Shown: positions 37,389-45,892, numbered from the stretch's first letter. The stretch is 64,000 bases of DNA from an uncultured Pelagibacteraceae bacterium (GCA_902598825.1 CACKDD010000002.1:41433-105432); one strand, 5' to 3'. The notes: generated by a model not told the origin, from the letters alone. Made by a program: numbers and translations.

Positions 37389-38000
37389 CTATTTAGTTGC
37401 AAGAATATTTTCTTTGTCTATTTGTTTCAAGTTATAGCCATTTAAAATCAATTTATCTTTAATTTCTTTTAGTTTTTCTCCTTCGGTAAATGTTCCATCG
37501 AAATGTTTTGACTCAAAAAAAATATTTTTAATCTTAATCTTATTATAATCAATTGAATTCATAATCTTATACTCTGCACCCTCAACATCAATTTGTAATT
37601 TATTAATTGAATTAATTGAATACTTTTTTACTAAGTCTTGAAAAGTAATAAATTCAACCTCTGTTATTTGAATATCATCATCTTTAATGTCGAATCTTTT
37701 ATTTTTATGATTAAGAATATGGTTTTTATCAAAAGAGCCTATTTGACTGGCCCAATGCTTTCCTAGTTTTTTTATAGACTCTTTTTTGACGTGGTAAAAG
37801 TTATCTTTTTTAGCTTCATCAAATATTGCATTTCTGCTTATAAAAATATTTTCATTATTCTTATAATCATTTTCAAGTATTTGATAATTATAGGGAACTG
37901 GTTCGACTAACAAAATCTTACTATTAGCGTATTCAGATATAAGATCTTTTATATGAATACCTGAATGTGCTCCAATAACAACTAATCCAAAATCATGCAC
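37389..38000 (-). CDS. FkbM-family methyltransferase
   Basis: The 203-residue protein has motif I LVVIGAHSGIHIKDLI (about residues 5-20), the acidic strand ILLVEPVPYNYQIL and the FkbM-type motif NKLQIDVEGAEYKIMNSI (about 135-152). It is shorter at the N-terminus than the two relatives in the glycan island. It starts 11 bases after nrdB, so it probably shares the nrd promoter, an odd partner for a ribonucleotide reductase. The acceptor is unknown; a role in surface-glycan modification is inferred only from its family. Confidence 0.72.
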   Translation of the reverse strand: MHDFGLVVIGAHSGIHIKDLISEYANSKILLVEPVPYNYQILENDYKNNENIFISRNAIFDEAKKDNFYHVKKESIKKLGKHWASQIGSFDKNHILNHKNKRFDIKDDDIQITEVEFITFQDLVKKYSINSINKLQIDVEGAEYKIMNSIDYNKIKIKNIFFESKHFDGTFTEGEKLKEIKDKLILNGYNLKQIDKENILATK

Positions 38001-38011
38001 TAATTATTTTA

Positions 38012-39028
38012 TTAGCTAAATGCTTCTACCCAAGTTCCTTGCGTTGATGCTTTAGAATACTCTGTTGCTCTACCTTCAAAGAAATTCATGTGTTCTACAG
38101 CATTTAACATAGTATCTAGCCATCCTAATGGATTTTTTTGAACATCATAGATTGGTTCTAACCCTAACTGGACCAATCTACGGTTTCCAATAAATCTAAT
38201 ATAGTCTTTAACTTCTTTTGCAGTAAGACCTTCCATTGGTCCCATTTCAAATGCAAGATCTATAAAAGCATCTTCATGTTCAATAATAGTTCTACATGCT
38301 TCATAAAGTTCTTTCTTTAATTTTGCATTCCATATTTCTGGGTTTTCTTTAATGAATTCCTTAAAAATTCTTATCATAGAATTGCAATGAAGAGTTTCAT
38401 CTCTAACAGACCATGTAACTATTTGGCCCATACCTTTCATCTTGTTATGTCTTGGAAAATTTAAAAGAATAGCAAAACTTGCAAACAACTGTAGACCTTC
38501 TGTGAATGCACTAAAAACTGCAACAGTTTTCGCTATGTCTTCTTTCGAACTCATATCAAAATTTTGCATGTAATCATATTTGTCTTTCATTTCTTTATAC
38601 TTCATGAAAGCAGAGTACTCAGATTCAGGCATACCAATTGTATCTAAAAGATGTGAGTAAGCAGCAATATGAACTGTTTCCATTGATGCAAAAGCAGTCA
38701 TCATCATCAAAACTTCAGTGGGTTTAAATACTGTTGTGTAATGTCTTAAATAACAATTACTAACTTCAACATCTGCTTGAGTAAAAAATCTGAATATTTG
38801 AGTTAATAAATTCTTTTCAGATTGCGACAAATTTTTTTGCCAGTCTCTAACATCGTCACCTAATGGAACCTCTTCCGGTAACCAATGAATTCTTTGTTGT
38901 GTTAGCCATGCATCATAACACCATGGATATCTAAACGGCTTATAAACAGGATTTTCAACTAATAGTCCCATTTTCTTTGGTTGGATTATTTCTTTTTTTT
39001 CTGTTTTTATTTTTTCTGCTACTGACAT
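38012..39028 (-). CDS. nrdB: Ribonucleotide reductase class I, beta subunit
   Basis: The approximately 338-residue protein holds the di-iron/tyrosyl radical site: Glu and His in SMETVHIAAY with the radical Tyr four residues after His, plus the later Fe ligands in FTEGLQLFASF and RDETLH. The radical Tyr is present, as in class Ia/Ib. I chose the ATG at 39028: GAGGAG in the end of nrdA lies 8 bases upstream, while the frame's GTG at 39037 would sit on top of that site. It overlaps nrdA by 10 bases. Confidence 0.95.
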   Translation of the reverse strand: MSVAEKIKTEKKEIIQPKKMGLLVENPVYKPFRYPWCYDAWLTQQRIHWLPEEVPLGDDVRDWQKNLSQSEKNLLTQIFRFFTQADVEVSNCYLRHYTTVFKPTEVLMMMTAFASMETVHIAAYSHLLDTIGMPESEYSAFMKYKEMKDKYDYMQNFDMSSKEDIAKTVAVFSAFTEGLQLFASFAILLNFPRHNKMKGMGQIVTWSVRDETLHCNSMIRIFKEFIKENPEIWNAKLKKELYEACRTIIEHEDAFIDLAFEMGPMEGLTAKEVKDYIRFIGNRRLVQLGLEPIYDVQKNPLGWLDTMLNAVEHMNFFEGRATEYSKASTQGTWVEAFS

Positions 39029-40959
39029 GATAAACACTCCTCGTACTCTGGTTCTTCGTTAGTTTGTTGATTTTTAGACTTATATACATTGGCTGTAACA
39101 TCAGTTAATTTTGAATCATTGATATTTTCAGCTCTTTGAATTGATTTTGATCTACAGTAGTAAAGGCTTTTTAAACCTTTTTTCCATGCATCAAAATGAA
39201 TTCTATGTAATTCTTTTTTATGAACATCTGCTGGTAAAAATAAGTTAACTGATTGAGCTTGAGAAATAAATGGTGTTCGATCTCCACTTAATTCAATAAT
39301 CCATTTTTGATTTAACTCAAATGCAGTTTTAAAAACATCTTTCTCTAAATCAGTTAAAAAATCTAGATGTGAAACTGAACCCTGATTAGTTGTAATAGTA
39401 GACCAGGTCTCATCATCATTTTTTCCATGACTATCTAAGATTTCTTCAAGATATCTATTTCTAACATTAAAAGACCCTGATAAAGTTTTATGAGTATAAC
39501 TGTTAGCAGCAATAGGCTCTACACCTGGTGAAGCTCCACCACAAATAATTGAAATAGAAGCTGTAGGAGCAATTGCAGTTTTATTTGAAAATCTTTCTTG
39601 AAAACCATATTCTGCTGCATCAGGACACGCACCTCTCTCTTCAGCTAAATTTTTTGATGCTTTATTAACCTGTTCATCAATTTGTTTAAATATTTTTTTA
39701 TTCCAGGATTTTGCCATTACAGACTCAAGCGGAATTCTATTTTTTTGTAAAAAAGAATGAAAACCCATTACACCTAAACCAACACTTCTTTCTCTTTCAG
39801 CTGAGTATTTAGCATCTCTAAACTGGTCTGGAGCTTTATTAATAAAATCAGATAAAACATTATCCAAAAATCTCATTACATCTCCAATCATATCTGGATC
39901 ATCTTTCCACTCATCATATTTTTCTAAGTTTAAAGAAGATAAGCAACAAACAGCTGTTCTATCATTGCCATCTTTATCTATTCCTGTAGGTAAAGTTATT
40001 TCACTACATAAGTTCGATGTTTTAACTGTTAAGTTTGCAAGTTTATGATGTTGAGGAATTAATCTGTTAACTGTATCAATATAAATAATATAAGGTTCTC
40101 CAGTTTCAATTCTAGCTGTTAAAAGCCTAATCCATAAATTTCTAGCTGAAACGGTTTGTTGAACTGTGCCATCAGCAGGACTTTTTAATGCCCATTGATC
40201 GTCTGTTTCAACTGCACGCATAAATGCATCTGAAAGTAAAACACCATGGTGTAAGTTTAATGCTTTTCTATTTGGATCACCGCCTGTGGGTCTTCTCATC
40301 TCTATGAACTCTTCTATTTCAGGATGATCAACTGGAAGATAACAAGCAGCAGAACCTCTTCTTAATGAACCTTGGCTGATCGCCATTGTTAAAGAGTCCA
40401 TTACTTTTATAAATGGAATTATTCCAGAAGTTTTTCCAACTTTACCAATTTTCTCTCCTATAGATCTTAAATTACCCCAGTAACTTCCAATACCTCCACC
40501 TTTTGCAGCTAACCAAACATTTTCACTCCAAAGATCTAAAATGCCACCAAGACTATCTGACGCTTCGTTTAAAAAACATGAAATTGGTAATCCCCTTTTA
40601 GTTCCACCATTAGATAATACTGGCGTAGCTGGCATAAACCATAAATTACTTATGTAATTGTAAATTCTTTGAGCATGTAAATTATCGTCTGCATAAGAGC
40701 TTGCGACACGAGCAAATAAATCTTGGAAAGATTCATTGTGGCCAAGATATCTATCTTTCAAAGTTGCTTTACCAAAATCGGTTAAGTTAGAGTCTCTAGA
40801 TCGGTCGATCTTGATAATTATTCCTTTTTCATTTTGAAAAAGCTCTGTTTCACTATTTAGTGAAAAAAGATCAGGTCTGTTATTTTTTTCTACTTCTTTG
40901 ACTTCTGGGCTATATTCAGAGACAGCTTTCTTCAGGGCCTGCGATAGAATTTTATTCAT
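39019..40959 (-). CDS. nrdA: Ribonucleotide reductase class I, alpha subunit
   Basis: The 646-residue protein makes deoxyribonucleotides with NrdB. The redox Cys128 (PISCFL), the active-site Asn316-Cys318-Glu320 (SNLCSE) and the second redox Cys (AVCCLSS, 338/339) are visible. The C-terminal ECLSCQ supplies the CxxC swinging arm that is re-reduced by thioredoxin-like partners. The N-terminal ATP-cone found in longer NrdA proteins (about 90 residues) is absent: the catalytic domain starts around residue 60. This suggests no overall dATP inhibition through a cone. A phased pair of NrdR boxes lies upstream. Confidence 0.95.
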   Translation of the reverse strand: MNKILSQALKKAVSEYSPEVKEVEKNNRPDLFSLNSETELFQNEKGIIIKIDRSRDSNLTDFGKATLKDRYLGHNESFQDLFARVASSYADDNLHAQRIYNYISNLWFMPATPVLSNGGTKRGLPISCFLNEASDSLGGILDLWSENVWLAAKGGGIGSYWGNLRSIGEKIGKVGKTSGIIPFIKVMDSLTMAISQGSLRRGSAACYLPVDHPEIEEFIEMRRPTGGDPNRKALNLHHGVLLSDAFMRAVETDDQWALKSPADGTVQQTVSARNLWIRLLTARIETGEPYIIYIDTVNRLIPQHHKLANLTVKTSNLCSEITLPTGIDKDGNDRTAVCCLSSLNLEKYDEWKDDPDMIGDVMRFLDNVLSDFINKAPDQFRDAKYSAERERSVGLGVMGFHSFLQKNRIPLESVMAKSWNKKIFKQIDEQVNKASKNLAEERGACPDAAEYGFQERFSNKTAIAPTASISIICGGASPGVEPIAANSYTHKTLSGSFNVRNRYLEEILDSHGKNDDETWSTITTNQGSVSHLDFLTDLEKDVFKTAFELNQKWIIELSGDRTPFISQAQSVNLFLPADVHKKELHRIHFDAWKKGLKSLYYCRSKSIQRAENINDSKLTDVTANVYKSKNQQTNEEPEYEECLSCQ

Positions 40960-40968
40960 ATTTAAAGT

Positions 40969-40997
40969 ATTATAATTTGTTATTTATACGAAAACAA
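40969..40997 (-). promoter_or_regulatory. nrdA promoter (TTGTTT - 17 bases - TATAAT)
   Basis: On the minus strand TTGTTT (40997-40992) is followed after 17 bases by a perfect TATAAT (40974-40969). The -10 ends 9 bases before the nrdA ATG, so the transcript would be almost leaderless. The -35 overlaps the first NrdR box, as expected for a repressed promoter. A second, weaker pair (TTGATT, 16 bases, TATTAA) lies further upstream. Confidence 0.6.
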
Positions 40998-41041
40998 CTA
41001 TATGTTGTATGCGCTTTAAGTTAATATACTATATAAACATT
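40995..41041 (-). promoter_or_regulatory. Pair of NrdR boxes upstream of nrdAB
   Basis: Box 1 (40995-41010) contains CTATATGTTG, close to the CWATATATWG core of the NrdR consensus, inside a perfect ACAAC/GTTGT palindrome. Box 2 (41026-41041) contains CTATATAAAC, a weaker match. The boxes are 31 bases apart start to start, about three helical turns, the spacing known for NrdR pairs. NrdR would repress nrdAB when ATP/dATP signals sufficiency. Confidence 0.7.
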
Positions 41042-41120
41042 AAATCAATAGAACATTTATAGAACATAATGAAAAAAATATCAATAAAAAAAGAGAAAAA
41101 AAGGTAAGTAATTAACAATA

Positions 41121-42575
41121 ATGTCAGAAAAATTAAAAATTGATCCCTACGGATTTAGAGAATACGACGCCCGATGGTTGTATAAAAAAGATATTAATCT
41201 TTCAGGAATTACGAATCTAGGTAAAGGGCTAGGTTCACAGATTATAAAACATACAAATAAAAATAATCCAAGAATAATTGTAGGCCATGATTATAGATCA
41301 TATAGTGAAGAAATTAAAAGTGCACTAATAAGTGGATTAATTTCAACTGGATGTTTTGTTGAAGATATAGGTTTATCTTTGTCACCAATGGTTTACTTCG
41401 CACAATTCAATTTAGATGCTGATGGAGTTGCAATGGTAACAGCCAGTCACAACGAAAATGGTTGGACAGGGGTAAAAATGGGAATCAAAAAGGGATTAAC
41501 CCACGCACCGGAAGAAATGAAAGAATTAAAAGAAATTACATTACAAGAAAAATTTGTTCAAGGAAAAGGAAACAAAAAAGAAATCAAAAATTTTGATAGA
41601 ATATATAAAGAAGATCTAATCAAAAAGAATAAAATTAAAAAAAAAATAAAAGCAGTAGTTGCTTGTGGTAATGGAACTGCAGGAATTTTTGCACCAGATA
41701 TTTTAAGACAAATTGGTTGTGAAGTAATTGAATTAGATTGTAATCTTGATTGGACTTTTCCAAAATATAATCCAAATCCTGAAGATTTAAAAATGTTACA
41801 TGAAATTGCAAAAGCTGTTAAAGAAAATAACGCTGATATTGGCTTTGGCTTCGATGGAGATGGTGACAGAGTTGGAGTAATAGATAATGAAGGAAATGAA
41901 ATTTTTTCTGATAAAATAGGTTTATTAATTGCAAGAAATTTATCCAATAAACATAATAATTCTAAATTTGTTGTAGATGTTAAATCTACCGGTTTGTATT
42001 CAAATGACAAAGTACTGATTAAGAATAAATGTGAAACAATTTATTGGAAAACTGGTCACTCACACATTAAAAGGAAAGTTAATAATGAAAAAGCTTTAGC
42101 AGGATTTGAAAAAAGTGGACACTTTTTTTTCAATCAACCTTTAGGATATGGATATGATGATGGTATTAACTCAGCAATCCAAGTTTGTCATTTAATAGAT
42201 GATCAAGGCAAAAAAGTCAGTGAAATAGTAAATCAACTACCAAAAACTTTTCAATCACCAACTATGGCACCTTTTTGTGAAGATAAAGAAAAATATGAAG
42301 TTGTTGAAGATATAAAAAAAGAGATTGAAAAAAGTAAAAAAGAAAAAATTAAGATTGATAACCAAGAAATAAGTGAAATATTAACTGTTAACGGTATAAG
42401 ATTTTCATTCAAAGATGGATCTTGGGGATTAATTAGAGCTTCATCCAATAAACCATCTTTAGTTGTAGTAACTGAAAGTCCAACTTCTGATGAAAGAAAG
42501 CTTAAAATATTTTATTTTATTGACGAGTTATTAAAAAAAACAGGAAAAATTGGAGAATACGATCAAAAGATATAA
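41121..42575 (+). CDS. Phosphomannomutase/phosphoglucomutase
   Basis: The 484-residue protein belongs to the alpha-D-phosphohexomutase family. The phosphoserine loop is TASHNENGWTG (about residues 110-120), the metal-binding loop GFDGDGDRVG (about 247-256), and the sugar-binding loop GEMSGH is represented by FEKSGHFFF. It interconverts hexose 6- and 1-phosphates, feeding sugar nucleotides for LPS and glycans and perhaps the NDP-glucose for glucosylglycerate. A Lys-rich 12-codon mini-ORF (41069-41107) precedes it. It is divergent from nrdA. Confidence 0.88.
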   Translation: MSEKLKIDPYGFREYDARWLYKKDINLSGITNLGKGLGSQIIKHTNKNNPRIIVGHDYRSYSEEIKSALISGLISTGCFVEDIGLSLSPMVYFAQFNLDADGVAMVTASHNENGWTGVKMGIKKGLTHAPEEMKELKEITLQEKFVQGKGNKKEIKNFDRIYKEDLIKKNKIKKKIKAVVACGNGTAGIFAPDILRQIGCEVIELDCNLDWTFPKYNPNPEDLKMLHEIAKAVKENNADIGFGFDGDGDRVGVIDNEGNEIFSDKIGLLIARNLSNKHNNSKFVVDVKSTGLYSNDKVLIKNKCETIYWKTGHSHIKRKVNNEKALAGFEKSGHFFFNQPLGYGYDDGINSAIQVCHLIDDQGKKVSEIVNQLPKTFQSPTMAPFCEDKEKYEVVEDIKKEIEKSKKEKIKIDNQEISEILTVNGIRFSFKDGSWGLIRASSNKPSLVVVTESPTSDERKLKIFYFIDELLKKTGKIGEYDQKI

Positions 42576-42579
42576 ATAA

Positions 42580-43710
42580 TTAATTCTTATTATCTATATC
42601 ACTTTCTGGAGTATTATCTATTTGAGACTCATTTTGGGTTTGATTAGTAGATTGATCACTATAAAATTTTTTTATTAATTGCTCTTCCTTAATTTTTTGC
42701 TCTAAATCAAATTTTTGTTCCCATTCTTTAATTCTTTGATTTTCTTCTTTAATTCTCTCTTCTTCTTCAGCTTTTTGTTTAAGGGCTAGTTCTTTTTCTT
42801 GTTCAGCTATTTTTTCCTCTTCTTGCTCTCTTTTAAGTGCTATAGCTCGCTCTCTTTCCTCTTTTTCTCTTAAAAATCTCTCTTTTTCGTCAGCTTTAAT
42901 CTTCTCTTCTTTTAATCTTAACTCCTCCTCTTTTACCCTTTGCTCTGCTTCTTCTTTTAATAATTGTCTTTCTATTTCTTGTAGTCTTTCAGATTCTAAT
43001 TGGCGTAATCTATCTTCAGTTTCCCTTAATTTTTCTTCCTCATATTTTAATTTTCTAGCAGCTTCTCTTATTCTCTGTTCTTCATCTAATCTTTGTTGTC
43101 TTTCAGCTTCTTTGATTTCAAGTTGTTTTTGTCTTTCATTTTCTCTCATCTCTCTTATTTTTTCAGCTTCTATATCTTTAGCCTTAATAGCCTCCTGTTT
43201 AGCTTTAATTTTTTCTGATCTAATTCTTTGTCTTTCTAACATTTTAATTCTAAGCTCTTCCTCTTTAAGCTTTCGAGCGTCTTCTCTTATTTTTTTAGCT
43301 TGTTCATCTTTAATTTTTTGATTCTCAATCTTGAGTCTTTTAGCTTCAATTTTTTTTCTTTTTTCCTCATTTTTTTGAACTTGCTTTTCATTATCAAGAA
43401 TTAATTTTTTTTGTGCTAATATTTGTTTTTTTTCTTCTCTAATTAAGTCTAGTCTATCTTTTTGTGCTTGTTTTTTTTGATTTTCTAAATCTCTTTTTTC
43501 ATCTAATTCTCTCTGTCTCTCTTGTCTTTTCTTCTGTTTCTCTCTTTCTTTTTTAAGATTATGATAAAAATTACCTAATTTATTTTTAGTTTCCTCTATT
43601 ACTTCAAAAGGATTAACTTTAATCTTATCTAGTTTGATATTTTTATTTATTAGGGACTGAATATTTTTAAAATTTTTGTTTTTTTTCTTATTGTTTTTTT
43701 TTAAACCCAT
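42580..43710 (-). CDS. Highly charged single-helix / coiled-coil protein
   Basis: The 376-residue protein is almost entirely Glu, Lys, Arg and Gln from about residue 53 to 345, with Leu or Ile spaced roughly every seven residues. Such a run favours an extended coiled coil or a stable single alpha-helix. A Lys/Asn-rich head (1-50) and a Gln/Asn/Asp-rich tail (345-376) cap it. No signal peptide or membrane segment is present. Similar charged helices occur in structural and spacer proteins, and weak resemblance to TolA or caldesmon-type entries is compositional. The gene is convergent with the hexomutase. Function unknown. Confidence 0.6.
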   Translation of the reverse strand: MGLKKNNKKKNKNFKNIQSLINKNIKLDKIKVNPFEVIEETKNKLGNFYHNLKKEREKQKKRQERQRELDEKRDLENQKKQAQKDRLDLIREEKKQILAQKKLILDNEKQVQKNEEKRKKIEAKRLKIENQKIKDEQAKKIREDARKLKEEELRIKMLERQRIRSEKIKAKQEAIKAKDIEAEKIREMRENERQKQLEIKEAERQQRLDEEQRIREAARKLKYEEEKLRETEDRLRQLESERLQEIERQLLKEEAEQRVKEEELRLKEEKIKADEKERFLREKEERERAIALKREQEEEKIAEQEKELALKQKAEEEERIKEENQRIKEWEQKFDLEQKIKEEQLIKKFYSDQSTNQTQNESQIDNTPESDIDNKN

Positions 43711-43901
43711 ACAAAAAATTTAACAATTTTAAAATACTTTAAATAGATCACATGTGTTTAAATTGAGTTTAAAATTTTAATTAAAAGTCCGTATTATTAG
43801 AAAATTAATAAAATACAATTTTTACGTGTAATTTAAAGTCTAAATTTTTCTAATAAATTAATTTTTTTGAAACAAGAATCATGTACTAGCAATTTAGATT
43901 T

Positions 43902-44207
43902 ATGTTTAAAAATTTATTTATATTAACTTGTATTCTACTCTTATCTAATTGCACTACTCCTACTTCTGCGTTTTTAGGGCCAATTTTTACTGGAGCTAAA
44001 ACTGGTAGTGTTTATCAAGCAACTTTATCTTATGGTAGTAATAGAATTATTGATAAAATGAAAAAAGTGAAGCAAAATAGTTTTCAGGAAATGAATTCAT
44101 TAACATCTGATTTATCAACCGATAATAGAAATCCCCTAGTATTAGTTGCGTACAAAGTTTCAAAAATCGAAATATCTGATGTAATAGAGCCAGAACCCTT
44201 ACCTTAA
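43902..44207 (+). CDS. Small predicted lipoprotein, unrecognised
   Basis: The 101-residue product has a short hydrophobic signal and a lipobox-like LSNC (Cys at about residue 17), then a short exported domain with TGAKTGSVYQATLSYGSNRIIDKM. The latter resembles small Pelagibacter-type exported proteins with a glycine/alanine-rich hydrophobic patch, but I know no function. It stands alone, with 191 bases of AT-rich DNA upstream in which I see no strong motif and 144 bases downstream that contain the structured RNA candidate. Confidence 0.5.
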   Translation: MFKNLFILTCILLLSNCTTPTSAFLGPIFTGAKTGSVYQATLSYGSNRIIDKMKKVKQNSFQEMNSLTSDLSTDNRNPLVLVAYKVSKIEISDVIEPEPLP

Positions 44208-44294
44208 AATTTTTTATTAAAAAATTAGTAAAACCTTAATTTTCAATTATTAAGAGTTTTGAATGTTGATAAGAATCGCTTAAGTTTTTATTAA

Positions 44295-44331
44295 GGGTGG
44301 TAGAGGGAGACTGAAACCACCCCAACCCTCT
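44295..44331 (+). ncRNA. GC-rich crossing-helix leader RNA upstream of the DUF2061 gene
   Basis: GGGTGGT (44295-44301) can pair with ACCACCC (44316-44322), and AGAGGG (44302-44307) with CCCTCT (44326-44331). The two helices cross: pairing order is 1-2-1'-2'. The element is far richer in GC than any surrounding noncoding DNA and ends 20 bases before the DUF2061 start. Loop lengths are 0, 8 and 3, which is tight for a classic pseudoknot, so the helices may be alternatives rather than simultaneous. No T-run follows, arguing against a simple terminator. I cannot match it to a named riboswitch class from memory. Confidence 0.45.
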
Positions 44332-44351
44332 TCGTTAAATTATAATTTTTA

Positions 44352-44564
44352 ATGGCAGATAAAAAAATCAGATCAGTTGCAAAAACATTTTCTTGGAGAT
44401 TTTTAATATTTTTATATTGGATGTTATTTGGTTATATTTTTACAGGATCTATTAAAATAGCAGGTATATTAGGTATTGGTTCTATAATCCCACTTTTCTT
44501 TTACTACTTTCATGAAAGAGTTTGGAACCAAGTAAAATGGGGAACAGATACAGACAAAGAATAA
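44352..44564 (+). CDS. DUF2061 small membrane protein
   Basis: The 70-residue protein has the DUF2061 pattern: a basic start (ADKKIRSVAKTFSWRFLIFLYWM), two hydrophobic helices (about 17-32 and 35-52) and the conserved FYYFHERVWNQVKWG end. The function of the family is unknown. No Shine-Dalgarno is seen; a structured RNA lies just upstream, so expression may be set there. The stop is 2 bases from the convergent malonyl-CoA decarboxylase stop. Confidence 0.8.
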   Translation: MADKKIRSVAKTFSWRFLIFLYWMLFGYIFTGSIKIAGILGIGSIIPLFFYYFHERVWNQVKWGTDTDKE

Positions 44565-44566
44565 CT

Positions 44567-45871
44567 TTATAATTTTTTCTTTAATTGATCTGAAATAATT
44601 ATTTTTTTGTTATTTATGTAATCTTCATGATTTTTTTCAATATTTTTAAGTTCATAAAGATAATTTACCATTACACCAAAAGATCTGTTTAATCCAACCT
44701 CTGAAACATTAGCATTAATATTTATATCATCGATAATTGCTCCATTGCCTAAGTGAAACCTACAAACATCATTGATTGGTAGACCTTTTTTATTTTTTTC
44801 ATTCATTAAATAATGAGCAACTAATTTAATTATTGCATTTTTATTTGATACAATTCGCCCATCTCCAACTTTCAAATTTGAAGATTTTAAAAATGAAACA
44901 TTATTGTAAGGTATTTTTCCTAAGATATTTTGAATAATTTTTTCATCTAAAGTAGTAAACCAGTCTCTAAAACCTGGAATTGGGGAAAGAGTTCCAAAAT
45001 TTTTTATATTGGGTAATTCTTCCTGAATTTCATAAACAACTCTTTTAATTAAAAAATTTCCAAGTGTAACTCTTGAAAGTCCATCTTGACAATTGCTAAT
45101 AGAATAAAAAGTTGCTGTATCATATTTTTTTGCACCTTCTGAGCTTGGTTTCATAATTTCTTGAATTGATTTTCCTAAGCCATTAGTAAGTGCAACTTGT
45201 ACAAATATTATTGGTTCATCATCAAGCGCTGGGTGAAAGTAAGAAAAAAACCTTCTATCTTCTCCAAGTCTTCTTTTAAGTTCGTTCATATCTTTTATTT
45301 TATGTACTCTCTCATACTGGATTATTTTTTCTAATACTGCTGCTTTAGTATCCCAGGTAATCTTAGTAAGTTTTAAAAATCCAGGGTTAAACCAAGATTT
45401 AAATAATTCTCTTAAATCATTGTCTAATGGTTTTAAGTCTTTATTCTCATTTAGTATTTTGAGAAGGTCTTCTCTAAGAGACACAATTGTTGAAATTCCG
45501 TTAGGTGACATATTCATTCTTCTAAATAATTCTCTTCTTTGACCTTCAGATGTAATAAATAATTTAAAAAGATTCTTATCATTTTGTTCTGTTTTATAGA
45601 GATCTATAGCCTCAGTTACTTTGGTGTGATTAGGTCTAAATTTTTCATTTATCTTTTTAAAAAATAAAAGTTTTTTTTCAGGACTTAATGTTTGATATAA
45701 GTCAGTAATATCTCTTGCAACAGTAATACCAAATGCAGCTCCTTTATTTGAAATTAAATCATCACATAATGAAATAATTGATTCTAAATCATTTTTTTTA
45801 ACTATACTTTTTTTGAATAGTTTTTGACCTACGTCAGCAATTGATGAGATAATTTCTTTTAAATTAAACAT
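44567..45871 (-). CDS. Malonyl-CoA decarboxylase
   Basis: The 434-residue protein carries family signatures FFSYFHPALDDEPIIFVQVALTNGL (around residues 210-235) and TATFYSISNCQDGLSRVTLGNFLIKRV (around 250-276), after an N-terminal all-helical domain. It converts malonyl-CoA to acetyl-CoA and CO2. It is the last gene of a minus-strand run that starts with a TRAP transporter, so uptake and decarboxylation of malonate or a related diacid is suggested. In many malonate operons the MatB synthetase is next to it; here no such gene is seen. Confidence 0.88.
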   Translation of the reverse strand: MFNLKEIISSIADVGQKLFKKSIVKKNDLESIISLCDDLISNKGAAFGITVARDITDLYQTLSPEKKLLFFKKINEKFRPNHTKVTEAIDLYKTEQNDKNLFKLFITSEGQRRELFRRMNMSPNGISTIVSLREDLLKILNENKDLKPLDNDLRELFKSWFNPGFLKLTKITWDTKAAVLEKIIQYERVHKIKDMNELKRRLGEDRRFFSYFHPALDDEPIIFVQVALTNGLGKSIQEIMKPSSEGAKKYDTATFYSISNCQDGLSRVTLGNFLIKRVVYEIQEELPNIKNFGTLSPIPGFRDWFTTLDEKIIQNILGKIPYNNVSFLKSSNLKVGDGRIVSNKNAIIKLVAHYLMNEKNKKGLPINDVCRFHLGNGAIIDDININANVSEVGLNRSFGVMVNYLYELKNIEKNHEDYINNKKIIISDQLKKKL

Positions 45872-45892
45872 AAAAAATATTTATCCAAATTA

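Noticed and set aside
39029..39037. GTG at 39037 as the nrdB start
   Set aside because: The GAGGAG ribosome site immediately precedes that GTG, while the ATG at 39028 has the ideal 8-base spacing.
41558..42010. A 150-codon minus-strand ORF inside the hexomutase gene
   Set aside because: The sense-strand protein has clear catalytic motifs, and the antisense product is Ser/Leu/Phe-rich with no recognisable domain.
43112..43321. A plus-strand Ser/Leu-rich ORF opposite the charged-helix gene
   Set aside because: It is the simple complement of Glu/Lys/Arg codons and shows no independent gene features.
44295..44331. Calling the GC-rich element a SAM-type or preQ1-type riboswitch
   Set aside because: I could not match its conserved bases to any known class from memory, and the loop lengths (0, 8, 3) do not fit a standard H-type pseudoknot well.
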